Source: DRPG01 sp964655065 (GTDB taxonomy: Bacteria; Myxococcota_A; UBA796; GCA-2862545). From it: a stretch of 64,000 nucleotides of DNA. The notes below the pieces were generated by a model, which had not been told where the DNA came from, ran no database searches, and saw only the letters and a program-made list of their open reading frames with translations. Both the position numbers and the translations under genes were made by a program. This document shows positions 7,717-16,449 of this stretch, piece after piece (the first letter of the stretch is position 1; every line of letters starts with the position of its first letter). Location: contig CAZZLC010000034.1 of NCBI GenBank assembly GCA_964655065.1, forward strand, positions 7,921-71,920, written 5' to 3'.

Positions 7717-8058
7717 GTGGGAACCATCTTCGACAAGATCATCAACCGCGAGATCGCGGCCGACATCGTCTATGAGGACGACCGGGCTCTCGCCTTCCGC
7801 GACATCGCGCCCCAGGCCCCCACCCACGTCCTGGTGATTCCGAAGAAGCCCGTCGTCAACGTGGCCTCCGCCGCTGACGAGGACGCGGAGTTGCTCGGCC
7901 ACCTCCTGATGGTGGTCCGCAACGTCGCGCGGCAGGAGGGCCTCGACGAAGGAGGGTACCGGATCGTCGCGAACAACGGCGTCGACGGCGGGCAGTCGGT
8001 CGACCACCTACACTTCCACATCCTGGGCGGCCGCAAGCTCACCTGGCCTCCGGGCTAG
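7717..8058 (+). CDS. HIT-family nucleotide hydrolase or adenylyltransferase
   Basis: 113 residues. The HIT motif HLHFHILGG (H-x-H-x-H) sits near the C-terminus in a QSVDHLHFHILGGRKL context. The N-terminus TIFDKIINREIAADIVYEDD and the segment FRDIAPQAPTHVLVIPKKP are typical of HINT/PKCI-like proteins, purine nucleoside phosphoramidases. GTG 7717 is chosen over 7714 because AAGGAGGA (7705-7712) then lies at proper distance. The frame is open far upstream, but no family sequence exists there. It is monocistronic or paired with the ASCH gene 95 bases on. Confidence 0.9.
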   Translation: MGTIFDKIINREIAADIVYEDDRALAFRDIAPQAPTHVLVIPKKPVVNVASAADEDAELLGHLLMVVRNVARQEGLDEGGYRIVANNGVDGGQSVDHLHFHILGGRKLTWPPG

Positions 8059-8153
8059 CCCAGGCGACCGTGTCTCGCGGGCCTCGACGCCCCGGGGCCC
8101 GTGTTAGGGTCAGCGTCTGGCCCGCGATTCCACCAAAGAGGAGACGTTTCGGC

Positions 8154-8498
8154 ATGGCTACGTTCGAGGCGACGACGCACCCGCTGGCGTTTGCCCACAT
8201 GGAGGGCGGCGTCAAGACGGTGTTCGTCGTGCCGTGGAGCCCCGAGTTCTCGGTGATCTCTTCGGGCGATCGCATCGAGTTCGAGGATCTCGGGAGCATC
8301 TCGATCGGAACCGTCCGCAAGTACGACTCCGTCGACGGTCTGCTCGAGGCCGAGGGCTTTGCGAACGTGGTGCCCGAGGCCGAGGACGCCGATCAGGCCG
8401 CGTCGATGATCCGCGAGAGCTCGGAGTGGGATGCCGCCGCCGAGGAGCGCGACGGCGTGCTGGCCTTGCGCGTTCGCTGGGCGAAGCGAAAGACCTGA
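8154..8498 (+). CDS. ASCH/PUA-like domain protein
   Basis: 114 residues. ATG 8154 has AGAGGAGA upstream. The pattern SSGDRIEFEDLGSISIGTV, then VRKYDSVDGLLEAEGF, VVPEAED and an alternating C-terminal strand GVLALRVRW matches ASCH domains. These are beta-barrel PUA-like modules that bind RNA or modified bases and in some cases hydrolyse modified cytidine (YqfB type). I see no decisive catalytic triad, so the activity is left open. It follows the HIT gene on the same strand. Confidence 0.65.
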   Translation: MATFEATTHPLAFAHMEGGVKTVFVVPWSPEFSVISSGDRIEFEDLGSISIGTVRKYDSVDGLLEAEGFANVVPEAEDADQAASMIRESSEWDAAAEERDGVLALRVRWAKRKT

Positions 8499-8502
8499 AG
8501 CG

Positions 8503-8550
8503 CGTGGACAGCTTCCACGACCCCTTCTCGGGGGCCACTCCGAGCACCAG
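8503..8550. terminator. Hairpins between convergent genes
   Basis: Between the ASCH gene and the end of argB, CGTGGA-CAGCT-TCCACG (8503-8519) and CCCC-TTCTC-GGGG just after it form two small perfect hairpins. They lack a clear T-tract, so they are possible terminators for the convergent genes only. Confidence 0.25.
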
Positions 8551-8592
8551 AGATTCCTGGCTCTGACCAGACGCTGAAGCGGTGCACACGCG

Positions 8593-9492
8593 TCAGGGCG
8601 TCAGGTCGCCCTTGCCCTCGCGAACCACGAGGGTTCCGGAGCCGTCGTGGGTGAAGACCTCGGCGAGCAGCCCGTCGGGCGTGCGTCCGTCGACGAGGTG
8701 CACCCGGGGGACCCCACCGTCGAGCGCCTGGCGGACCGCCGCGACCTTGGGCCGCATGCCGCCGCGAATCGCACCGCGCTGCTCGAGCTCGTCGAGCTTG
8801 GCGAGGTCGGCCACGGGGAGGGCGGAGTTCTCGTCGTCGGGATCGGTGAGGATGCCTGGCGTCTCCCCTACGATGATGAGCTTGGCAGCGGGCAGCGCGA
8901 CCGCGATGGCCGCGGCGATGCTGTCCGCGTTGACGTTGAGCAGACCGTCGTCGCCAGCGGCGAGTGGACTCACGATCGGCACCATCTCGCAGTCGAGGAT
9001 CGCCTGGAGGACCTCGGGGTTCACCTGCTGCAGGTCCCCGACCCGCCCGAAGTCCACCGTCCGGCTCGCTCCGGCATCGTCGACGATGGACACCGGCGGC
9101 CGTCGGGTCGCGACGAGCAGATTCCCGTCGGCCCCGCACAGGCCCACCGCCCGCTCGCCGCCGTGGCGGAACGCGTCGACGAGCTGGGTGGAGATGCGGC
9201 CTCGCCACTGCTCGATCGCGACGTCCAGCAGCGCACCGGAGGTGATGCGACGCCCCGCGACCCGCGGAGCAGCGACGCCGCGTGCGGTCGCCGCGCGCTC
9301 GAGTTGCGGCCCACCACCGTGGACGACGATGACCGCCATGCCCACGCGATGGAGTACCGCGCACTGGTGGACGAGCGCCGCGCAGGACGCCTCGTCCTCG
9401 ACGATCGCGCCGCCGACCTTCACCACGAAGGTCTGACCGGCATAGGCACGCAGGTAGGGGACGGCCCCGGTCAGCGAGATCAGACGTTCCAC
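8593..9492 (-). CDS. argB: Acetylglutamate kinase
   Basis: 299 residues, amino-acid-kinase fold. It phosphorylates N-acetylglutamate, the second step of arginine synthesis. Visible motifs are VVKVGGAIVEDE (phosphate loop), VIVVHGGGPQLERAA, and NVNADSIAAAIAVALPAAKLI near the nucleotide site, plus RGGMRPKVAAVRQALDGG at the end. GTG 9492 overlaps the end of the carbamoyltransferase by 13 bases. It is the last gene of the argR-DUF1611-argC-argF'-argB operon. Whether it is arginine-inhibited is unclear: the N-terminal helix typical of sensitive enzymes appears short. Confidence 0.93.
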   Translation of the reverse strand: MERLISLTGAVPYLRAYAGQTFVVKVGGAIVEDEASCAALVHQCAVLHRVGMAVIVVHGGGPQLERAATARGVAAPRVAGRRITSGALLDVAIEQWRGRISTQLVDAFRHGGERAVGLCGADGNLLVATRRPPVSIVDDAGASRTVDFGRVGDLQQVNPEVLQAILDCEMVPIVSPLAAGDDGLLNVNADSIAAAIAVALPAAKLIIVGETPGILTDPDDENSALPVADLAKLDELEQRGAIRGGMRPKVAAVRQALDGGVPRVHLVDGRTPDGLLAEVFTHDGSGTLVVREGKGDLTP

Positions 9493-10499
9493 GATTCGGC
9501 TCCCAACAGGTTCTCGAGCAAGGCGGTGGCAGTGTGCAGCCGGAGTCCCGCGGTCTGCACGACCCAGGACGCGGGCGAGTCCACGACCGCGTCCGTAGCG
9601 ACGACGTTGCGGCGCAGCGGCAGGCAGTGCATGAAGCCCGCCCCCTCAGCCGCGAGCGCGAGATCGGCCGCGTCGACCCGCCAGTCCCCGTGGGTCGCGC
9701 GCACCTGGGCCTCCTCCTCGCGGCGGCCGTAGCCCGAGAAACCAGCCCAGCTCTTGGCCAGCAGCACCTGCGCCCCCTCGATGGCCGCCCGGCGATCGTG
9801 GGTGACGGTGACCGCCCCCCCGGACGCCGTGGCGAGCCCCTCGGCTCGCCGAACGACCTCGGGGTCGAGGTCGAAGCCCTCCGGGTGGGCGACGGTGATG
9901 TTCGCGCCGAGCAGGCTCGCGGTCGTCAGCACCTGCTGGGGCACGGCCGCAGGCAGCGCCTTGGGGTGCGGAGCCCACAGCAGCGTGATGCGGGCGCCCG
10001 CGACGGTGCCGAGCCGATCGACCCAGGTGGCCGCGTCGGCCAGTCCCTGCAGCGGGTGCCACCGCGCGGACTCGAGGTTGATCACGGGTCCCGTGGCGTG
10101 CTTCGCGAACGCCGTGAGGACGGGGTCGGCACGATCCTCGTCGCGGTCGCGCAGCGAGGCGAAGGCCCTGACGGCGAGCGCGTCCGCGTACTGACCGAGG
10201 ACGGGGACGGCATCGGCGACGTGCTCGGCCTTGTCGCCGTCCATCACCGCCCCCTCCTCCATCTCGAGCTTCCACGCGCTGGCCCCGGGGGTGAGGCTCG
10301 AGTGGTGGATGCCCAGCGTGTGGCAGGCCGCATCGAGCGACACACGCGTGCGCAGGCTCGGGTTGAGGAACACGCTCACGAGCCGGCGGTCGATGCGAAG
10401 CGAGGGCGCCCCGCGGGACAGCGCCAGGGCACGCCGGACGAGGGCCTCGACGCCGGCACGACCGGGCTCGGTGCCGTCGATGAAGTGACGGTGCGTCAT
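9480..10499 (-). CDS. argF': N-acetylornithine carbamoyltransferase (AOTCase type)
   Basis: 339 residues. The carbamoyl-phosphate motif is FLNPSLRTRVSLDAA. The distinguishing parts match the Xanthomonas N-acetylornithine enzyme rather than ordinary ArgF: a WKLEMEEGAVMDGDKAEHVA loop, VINLESARWHPLQGLADA, LLAKSWAGFSGYG and GFMHCLPLRRNVVATDAVVD. In the family a Glu in the W-x-x-E loop favours acetyl- over succinyl-ornithine; that Glu is present. ATG 10499 aligns with the family start; a GTG at 10508 is an alternative. The gene lies between argC and argB. This implies arginine synthesis through N-acetylcitrulline. Confidence 0.85.
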   Translation of the reverse strand: MTHRHFIDGTEPGRAGVEALVRRALALSRGAPSLRIDRRLVSVFLNPSLRTRVSLDAACHTLGIHHSSLTPGASAWKLEMEEGAVMDGDKAEHVADAVPVLGQYADALAVRAFASLRDRDEDRADPVLTAFAKHATGPVINLESARWHPLQGLADAATWVDRLGTVAGARITLLWAPHPKALPAAVPQQVLTTASLLGANITVAHPEGFDLDPEVVRRAEGLATASGGAVTVTHDRRAAIEGAQVLLAKSWAGFSGYGRREEEAQVRATHGDWRVDAADLALAAEGAGFMHCLPLRRNVVATDAVVDSPASWVVQTAGLRLHTATALLENLLGAESWNV

Positions 10500-10515
10500 G
10501 CGGATCACCAGGGAT

Positions 10516-11463
10516 TCAGGGGAGGGCAGGGCTCCGGCGGAGCCCCGTGTCGCCGGGCAGCCCGGCCATGCGGTTGAGGCACTGGACGGCCTGCGTCGCC
10601 GCGCCCTTGCCGAGGTTGTCGATGGCCGAGATCACGACCGCGTGGCCGTGCTGTCGGCCCACCCACAGATCCGCAAAGGCGGTGCCCCGGACGTGTCGGA
10701 GCTGGGGGGACTCCGCGCGCAGCCTCACCAGCGGTGCGTTCGCGTACGCCGTGGTGACGAGCTCGCTGGGATCGACGTCGTCACCGACGGGTACGAAGGC
10801 GGTGGCGAGAATCCCCCGGTCGACCGGGGCCGACAGCGGCACGAAGACGAGCTCGGTCGGCTGGCCCACCGCGGCGAGCGTCGCCTCGACCTCGGGGACG
10901 TGCTGGTGCGTGAGCATCTTGTAGGCGCGCAGGTTCACCGCCCGCTCGGGGTGGTGGGTGCCCCGGCCGGGCGTGGCGCCGGAACCCGTGGAGCCCGTGC
11001 AGGCGCTCACCATGACCGCGCCCCGAATGGCCCGGGCAGCCGCGAAGGGCGCGATGGCCAGCGTGATGGCGGTCGCGAAGCAGCCGGGCACCGCCACCCG
11101 CTCGGCGGTGGTGAAGTCGGCCTCGGTCCAGTCCACGAGGCCATACAGCCAGCCTTCCGCGTGGCGGTGGTCGGCGGAGAGGTCTGCGATGCGCACCCCG
11201 GCCGGCACCTCCTCGGCGAGCGACCGGGCCTGACCGTGGGGCACCGCGAGGCACACCACGTCGCAGCCCCGGAGCGCCCCCCCGGACCACGGCCGGACTT
11301 CGAGGTCGGTGAGCCCTGCGAGTCCGGGGTGGACGGCATCCAGCCGTTGTCCGGCGGCCGAGCGACCCACCGCGAGGGCCAGCTCCAGCGCGGGATGCTC
11401 GATCACCCAACGACAAAGCTCGGACCCTGCATACCCACTGACGCCGACGACCCCGACCCTCAC
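10516..11463 (-). CDS. argC: N-acetyl-gamma-glutamyl-phosphate reductase
   Basis: 315 residues. It reduces N-acetylglutamyl phosphate to the semialdehyde with NADPH. A Rossmann start VRVGVVGVSGYAGSELCRW and the catalytic Cys in AVPGCFATAITLAI are seen. It also has STGSGATPGRGTHHPER and the C-terminal DNLGKGAATQAVQCLN. The GTG at 11463 overlaps the TGA of the upstream P-loop gene (GTGA), so the two are translationally coupled. The frame stays open much further upstream, but that part is antisense-like and has no family match. Confidence 0.95.
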   Translation of the reverse strand: MRVGVVGVSGYAGSELCRWVIEHPALELALAVGRSAAGQRLDAVHPGLAGLTDLEVRPWSGGALRGCDVVCLAVPHGQARSLAEEVPAGVRIADLSADHRHAEGWLYGLVDWTEADFTTAERVAVPGCFATAITLAIAPFAAARAIRGAVMVSACTGSTGSGATPGRGTHHPERAVNLRAYKMLTHQHVPEVEATLAAVGQPTELVFVPLSAPVDRGILATAFVPVGDDVDPSELVTTAYANAPLVRLRAESPQLRHVRGTAFADLWVGRQHGHAVVISAIDNLGKGAATQAVQCLNRMAGLPGDTGLRRSPALP

Positions 11464-12527
11464 GAGGCGTCCCGCGCCGCCCGCAGGGCGGGCTTGGCCA
11501 CGGCTCGGAGCACGGTCTGGACGAACTCGTCGCGCTGACGACGCGCGTTGATCGCGGGAACCGAGGTGCGCGACGCGATCGACCGACACCCCGCCTCGTT
11601 GTCGGTGGCCGGGCCCGTGATCACGGTCGTGGGGAGGCCCATCTCGGCGAGGAGCTGCTGACCACCCCAGGCGCCCACGGGGTCGTTGGCCGACAGCACG
11701 ATGGCGCGGGCCACGGCGGCGATGCCCTCGGACTGCAGGACCTCCTTCACGCCGTACTGGCCCATCAGACCGTCGCCGAGCTCCACCACCAGGAGATCGG
11801 GCCTGCGAGCCGCGGCGTCCACGAGGCATCCCCACGCCCCGCGCACGACGTCGACGTCGATGGTGGACGGGAAGCCCACGTCGGCGAACGACACGGCGGA
11901 GACCGCGCCATAGTCCTGCATCTCGAGCGTGTCGCGTCGGAGCGCCACCCCCGTGACCTTCAGCGCGACGACCCGCATGCCCGCCACCGTGGCCCCGCGC
12001 ACGATCGCGCAGGCGGCCGCCGTCTTGCCGGCGTGCATGGTGGTGCCGACCACGAACACGACGGGCACGCCGAGGTCCTGGCCCGGGTCGGCCAGCGCGA
12101 CGGGCCCGGGAAAGATGTTGGCGGTCGTGCCGTGCTGGCGCTCGAGGTCGGCGAAGCGCACCACGCTGCCGAGCACCTCGACGCGGGGAGCCGGGCCCAG
12201 CTCGGGGTGGCCGTCGGGGCAGTAGCCGATGACGCCGCCACGGTTGAGGAGGTGCAGCACGTCGCCGGCCTCGACCTGCTCGGGGATGGTCCCCGCGAAG
12301 CCCCGCAGCGCCTCGCGTCGGCCGAGGACGCCGCACAGCACGTCGCCCTCGCGGCACTTCATCATGCGGCCCTGGGGGTTCTCGATGGTCACGCCCGCGC
12401 CGCCATCGAGCAGCCGGACGGCGACCACGGCGCCTGCGGTGGAGGTCACCTCCGGAGAGACCACCACGTTGCGAGACAGTCCCAGGTGGACCGTGCTCGA
12501 GGCGATCTTGTCGAGTCGAATGCGCAT
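11460..12527 (-). CDS. P-loop protein, DUF1611/DgcN-like, in the arginine operon
   Basis: 355 residues. An N-terminal beta-rich domain (residues 1-150) is followed by a P-loop domain with GTTMHAGKTAAACAI as Walker A and DLLVVELGDGLMGQYG as a Walker-B-like region. Overall this resembles DUF1611 and dethiobiotin-synthetase-type P-loop proteins. DUF1611 includes DgcN, reported to N-acetylate D-glutamate. Here the gene starts five bases after argR and overlaps argC, so it belongs to the arginine operon, which shows no argA or argJ. A role in supplying or modifying an N-acetylated intermediate is my inference, and family assignment is tentative. ATG 12527 gives MRIRLDKIASS. Confidence 0.6.
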   Translation of the reverse strand: MRIRLDKIASSTVHLGLSRNVVVSPEVTSTAGAVVAVRLLDGGAGVTIENPQGRMMKCREGDVLCGVLGRREALRGFAGTIPEQVEAGDVLHLLNRGGVIGYCPDGHPELGPAPRVEVLGSVVRFADLERQHGTTANIFPGPVALADPGQDLGVPVVFVVGTTMHAGKTAAACAIVRGATVAGMRVVALKVTGVALRRDTLEMQDYGAVSAVSFADVGFPSTIDVDVVRGAWGCLVDAAARRPDLLVVELGDGLMGQYGVKEVLQSEGIAAVARAIVLSANDPVGAWGGQQLLAEMGLPTTVITGPATDNEAGCRSIASRTSVPAINARRQRDEFVQTVLRAVAKPALRAARDAS

Positions 12528-12532
12528 GGTGA

Positions 12533-12931
12533 CTACGCTCCTGCGATGCCGAGCCAGATGAACAGGGCGTCCGTCGCGTCGGCCCCCGAGGTCGCCACGA
12601 ACACCGTGTCGTCCCCCGCGATCGTTCCGAGCACGCCATCGATCGGTGCCTCGTCGATCCGAGATGCCATGACGTTGGCCCAGGCGGGTGCGGTGTGCAG
12701 CACCACGAGGCACCCCCCCGCGGTGACCGACGCCGACAGGACCGCGATGTCCTTCGCCGGGGTCAGCCGGTAGATCCCCCCTACCTTGGTGGCCCCGAGC
12801 ACCCGCAGCTCCCGCGAGATCGCCGCCTGGTCGACCTGGTGCCCGTCCGCGAGGAGGGCCGCGGCCAGGTCGGCCTGGGTCCGGTACTGCCCCTCGAGCA
12901 GGAGGGTGGGGAGCTGCTCACGCCATGACAT
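12533..12931 (-). CDS. argR: Arginine repressor ArgR
   Basis: About 132 residues. The N-terminal winged helix (LPTLLLEGQYRTQADLAAAL, then QVDQAAISRELRVLGATKVG) matches ArgR. The C-terminal oligomerisation and arginine-binding domain ends with GVLGTIAGDDTVFVATSG, containing the GTIAGDDT motif that binds arginine. The usual ATG is at 12931; a GTG at 12985 would add residues unlike the family. It leads the arginine operon, five bases before the P-loop gene, so it probably autoregulates the operon. Operator boxes in the 75 bases before it are not obvious. Confidence 0.9.
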   Translation of the reverse strand: MSWREQLPTLLLEGQYRTQADLAAALLADGHQVDQAAISRELRVLGATKVGGIYRLTPAKDIAVLSASVTAGGCLVVLHTAPAWANVMASRIDEAPIDGVLGTIAGDDTVFVATSGADATDALFIWLGIAGA

Positions 12932-13006
12932 AGGGGCGCATACTATGAGGGTGACTCGGGTGCAAGCCCGGCTCGCCGGGGTCACGGCAAGCGGCTACCG
13001 AGCCCC

Positions 13007-15253
13007 ATGAATCAGTGGTCGAGGCGGCTCGGAGTGCTGGCGGCGATCGTCGTTCCCTTCGGGGCGCTGATGGTCGGCGTGAGGCGCGTCTACCCGTTCA
13101 TCTCCGACGACGCTCTCATCTCGCTGCGCTACGCGGATCGCTGGCTGGCTGGCCAAGGCCTGACCTGGGACGATCACGACGCGGTCGAGGGCTACTCGAA
13201 CCTGGCGTGGGTCGTGCTGTGCGCGGGTCTGGGCGCCGCCGGTGTCGATCTGATCGATGCTGCGCGAGTCCTCGGCGTGCTCTGCACCATCACCACCTTC
13301 GCAGCGGTGGTCCGCTTCGCGACCCGAGACGGCGGAAGCCCCGTCGGTGCGCTCGTCGCCAACACGCTGCTCGCGCTCCTCGGTACGATCTACGTCTGGG
13401 CGGTGGGTGGACTGGAGACCCCGCTCGTCGCGGCGTCGCTCGCCTGGGGCTGGGCGCTCACGGATGGTCTGATGCGCGACCGCGTCGACGAGGACGGGCC
13501 CGTCGGAGACGCGCGCTGGCGGCCCTGGGCCGCGGGGGCCGCCTGGGCGGTGCTCGTGCTGACCCGACCCGACGGCCCGCTGTTCGTGGCGATCAGCGGC
13601 CTTGCCCTGCTGTGGCACCACCGGGGGCTCGGCCTGCGAGCCGTACGGTGGGGGGCGCCGTCGGTGGGGCTTCCGCTGGTTGCCTGGCTCGGTCAGCTGG
13701 CGTTCCGCCTCCTCTATTACGGCGACTGGGTCCCGAACCCCGCCCACGTGAAGGCCGAGGTGACCTGGCGGCGCATCGAGGTCGGGGCGGCCTATGTCGG
13801 CGAGGTTCTCTACGCCTACGCGCCGCTCGTCGGACTGGCCGGGCTGGCGTTGGTCGGATGGCGCGCAGCGCGCCTGCGGACCACCGGCGCGGTCATCGCG
13901 GTCAGCCTGGTCGCCTGGGCGCTCTACGTGACCTCGGTCGGCGGCGACATCTTCCCGGGGCACCGGCACGGGGTCCCCATCGCGGTGGGGCTCGGGTTGC
14001 TCGTCGTGATCGCCCACGACGCGATCGCGACGACGCTGCGCGGGCGGGTCGCGTTCCTCGCGCTGTCGCTCGGGGTGGCAGGGGCGCTCGCGTGGAGCCA
14101 GCCGCGGTTCAAGGCCAACCGGCGTGCGGTCACGGAGCGCTGGGAGTGGGACGCGGCGGTCACGGGGCGCTTCTTCGCCGAGGCGTTCGCCGACGACCCC
14201 CCGCTCGTCGCGGTGACCGCCGCGGGTGCGATCCCGTACTTCTCCCGGCTTCCCGCGCTCGATCTGTTCGGGCTCAACGACCGTCACATCGCGCGGACGC
14301 CGGCGCGCGGCCGGTGGATCGCCCACGATCGCGGCGACGCGGACTACGTGATGGACCGCGAGCCCGACCTGATCGTGTTCGGCATCCTGGGCAACTACCG
14401 GCCCCCGCCGTCCTACCGTCGCGAGCTGGGCCCCGGCTCCCGACTTCATCGCGACTACGTGCGGATCCGGGTCCGGGGCCGCGACCCCTGGCCCGTGGTC
14501 TCGTCCGTGTGGGCCCGGCGCGAGGGGCGGGCGGGCTTGCGGCAGGAGTCCGGCCAGATCGTGGTGCCCGGCTACTTCTTTGGCGGCACGGTGGCCGAGC
14601 TCGCCCCGGACGGTTCGGTGCTGGGCCGGCTCGAGGTGGGGTCTCGTCCCGAGCCACTCGAGCTCGCGCTGCCCGAGGGGACCTGGCGCGCGCGTTGGCC
14701 CGAGGACGTCGCGGTGACGGTGGCGGGGGCGCCGGGAGGTGTCGAGGGTCGGGACACGATCGTCGCGGGGCCGGCGGATCTCGCGATCGCCGTGACGCCG
14801 CCCGGGTTCGGGACGGCGCTGTCGCCGATCGTCTTCGAGCGAACCTCCGCGGAGGCGCCCGACGGTCGACCGTCGCTCCCCGTGGCCGTGGAGGTCGGAC
14901 CGGTGGTGGCCGAGAGCGCCTTCGTGGTGGACACCCGGCTCGAGGGCGGCGTGCACGAGTCGGTGTCCGAGCCCCTCCTCGTGCCCGACGGCGGGGTGCT
15001 CGCGTTCCGGCTGCAGGGTGATGCCGACCCCCACCAGCACCGTCTCGAGGTGATCGACGCCGAGGGGAGGGTAGCGCTCACCTTCGTTGCCGACGGGCGG
15101 CGCCCCCAGCGATCCGAACGCCTGGTGGGCCTGGAGGGCCAGGAGATCCGGCTCCGCGCGGTCGACGAAGACCCCCGTCCGCGCTACCGCATCGCCGTCT
15201 CCGAGGTCCGGCTCCACCGCCTGGTCCCCCGCGAGGCGCCGACGGAGGAGTGA
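13007..15253 (+). CDS. GT-C type membrane glycosyltransferase
   Basis: 748 residues. The first 380 or so contain about ten hydrophobic segments, the first at residues 9-27. An early loop ISDDALISLRYADRW carries the Asp-Asp pair typical of polyprenyl-phosphate-sugar dependent GT-C enzymes (ArnT/AftB-like), followed by EGYSNLAWVVL. The C-terminal 350 residues are soluble and beta-rich, as in periplasmic acceptor domains. Sugar and acceptor are unknown. ATG 13007 is divergent from argR. The stop overlaps the start of an FG-GAP lipoprotein, suggesting joint surface-polymer work. Confidence 0.75.
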   Translation: MNQWSRRLGVLAAIVVPFGALMVGVRRVYPFISDDALISLRYADRWLAGQGLTWDDHDAVEGYSNLAWVVLCAGLGAAGVDLIDAARVLGVLCTITTFAAVVRFATRDGGSPVGALVANTLLALLGTIYVWAVGGLETPLVAASLAWGWALTDGLMRDRVDEDGPVGDARWRPWAAGAAWAVLVLTRPDGPLFVAISGLALLWHHRGLGLRAVRWGAPSVGLPLVAWLGQLAFRLLYYGDWVPNPAHVKAEVTWRRIEVGAAYVGEVLYAYAPLVGLAGLALVGWRAARLRTTGAVIAVSLVAWALYVTSVGGDIFPGHRHGVPIAVGLGLLVVIAHDAIATTLRGRVAFLALSLGVAGALAWSQPRFKANRRAVTERWEWDAAVTGRFFAEAFADDPPLVAVTAAGAIPYFSRLPALDLFGLNDRHIARTPARGRWIAHDRGDADYVMDREPDLIVFGILGNYRPPPSYRRELGPGSRLHRDYVRIRVRGRDPWPVVSSVWARREGRAGLRQESGQIVVPGYFFGGTVAELAPDGSVLGRLEVGSRPEPLELALPEGTWRARWPEDVAVTVAGAPGGVEGRDTIVAGPADLAIAVTPPGFGTALSPIVFERTSAEAPDGRPSLPVAVEVGPVVAESAFVVDTRLEGGVHESVSEPLLVPDGGVLAFRLQGDADPHQHRLEVIDAEGRVALTFVADGRRPQRSERLVGLEGQEIRLRAVDEDPRPRYRIAVSEVRLHRLVPREAPTEE

Positions 15254-16440
15254 TGCACTTGATCCTTGCCTGGCTCGCGTGCAGCGGAACGTCGCCCGAC
15301 CCCGTGGAGTCCGCGCCCCGAGCGGACACCTCTGCCCCGACGCCGCGCTTCGTCGACCGCACTGCGGAGGCGCTGCCCCCGCTCGTGGCCTCGTGCATGG
15401 ACGCTGCCCCCGTCGACGTCGACGACGATGGAGACCTCGACCTGGTGCTCGCCCAGGAGTTCCGCGAGAACGTCCTGCTGCTCAACGATGGCCAGGGGAC
15501 GTTCTCCGACGCCTCCGACCAGCTGCCCCGGACTCGCCGCGACAGTGAGGACCTCGCGGTCGGCGACATCGATGGTGACGACGACCCCGACGTGTTCATC
15601 GTGAGCGAGGACGACCGCGCCAACGAGCTCTACCTCAACGACGGCGCGGGGAACTTCACGGCCGCGAGCGACCAGATCCCGGTCGAGGGCGTGTCCAACG
15701 GTGTGGTGGCGATCCCCCTGAACGATGACGACCGGATGGACGTGGTCATCGGCAACGCCGGCGCGAACACCGCCCTGCTCGGCGGCCTCCCGCTGGTGGA
15801 CGTCACCGCGGCTCGACTCCCCGAGACCACGGAGACGACCCAGGACCTCGAAGCGGGCGACGTGGATGGCGACGGCGACCTGGACCTGGTGGTCGCCAAC
15901 GAGGGCGACAACGTGCTGTGGCGCAACGAGGACGGCGTCTTCACCGCCGAGCCCGACGCGATCGAGTTGCGCGAGGCCCCCGAGGAGTCGCGCGAGGCCG
16001 AGCTCGGCGACGTCGATGGTGACGGCGACCTCGACCTGGTCTTCGGCAACATCCGGTTTCTCGTGGGCGGCGCCGACCGGGCGAACCGGCTCCTCCTCAA
16101 CGACGGCACCGGCCGGTTCACGACCTCGGCTGCGCTGCCGGCCGACGACGACGACACGTTCGACGTGGAACTCCTGGACCTCGACGCAGACGGTGACCTC
16201 GAGCTCGTCACCGCGAACCTCGACAGCCTCTCGGGCTCGCCGGCCAACCGGCGCTACCGGGTCTACGACAACGACGGGAAGGGTGTCTTCACGCTGGCCA
16301 CCGGCGCGTTCTTTCCCGACAGTGCGCGGGGCAACGGCTTCGACATCGAAGGGGCGGACTTCACCGGCGACGGCGTGATCGACGTCTTCCTGTGCAGCCG
16401 CGGGGGGCAGGATCGACTTCTGGTCGGCGCCGCGAAGTGA
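15253..16440 (+). CDS. FG-GAP/VCBS repeat lipoprotein
   Basis: 395 residues. The short signal LILAWLAC ends in a lipobox. Seven or so repeats follow with calcium-binding DVDDDGDLDLV, DIDGDDDPDVF, DVDGDGDLDLVV, DLDADGDLELV and similar motifs, each with a LLLNDGxGxF strand. This gives an integrin-like beta-propeller expected to sit outside the membrane. ATG 15253 is preferred to GTG 15250 because GGAGG (15244-15248) is better spaced. It overlaps the glycosyltransferase stop and is probably translated with it. The ligand is unknown. Confidence 0.85.
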   Translation: MHLILAWLACSGTSPDPVESAPRADTSAPTPRFVDRTAEALPPLVASCMDAAPVDVDDDGDLDLVLAQEFRENVLLLNDGQGTFSDASDQLPRTRRDSEDLAVGDIDGDDDPDVFIVSEDDRANELYLNDGAGNFTAASDQIPVEGVSNGVVAIPLNDDDRMDVVIGNAGANTALLGGLPLVDVTAARLPETTETTQDLEAGDVDGDGDLDLVVANEGDNVLWRNEDGVFTAEPDAIELREAPEESREAELGDVDGDGDLDLVFGNIRFLVGGADRANRLLLNDGTGRFTTSAALPADDDDTFDVELLDLDADGDLELVTANLDSLSGSPANRRYRVYDNDGKGVFTLATGAFFPDSARGNGFDIEGADFTGDGVIDVFLCSRGGQDRLLVGAAK

Positions 16441-16449
16441 CTCGAGGGT

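Noticed and set aside
12995..15217. A 740-residue minus-strand frame opposite the GT-C gene
   Set aside because: It is Arg/His/Pro/Asp-rich with no domain pattern, while the plus strand shows regular membrane helices and GT-C motifs.
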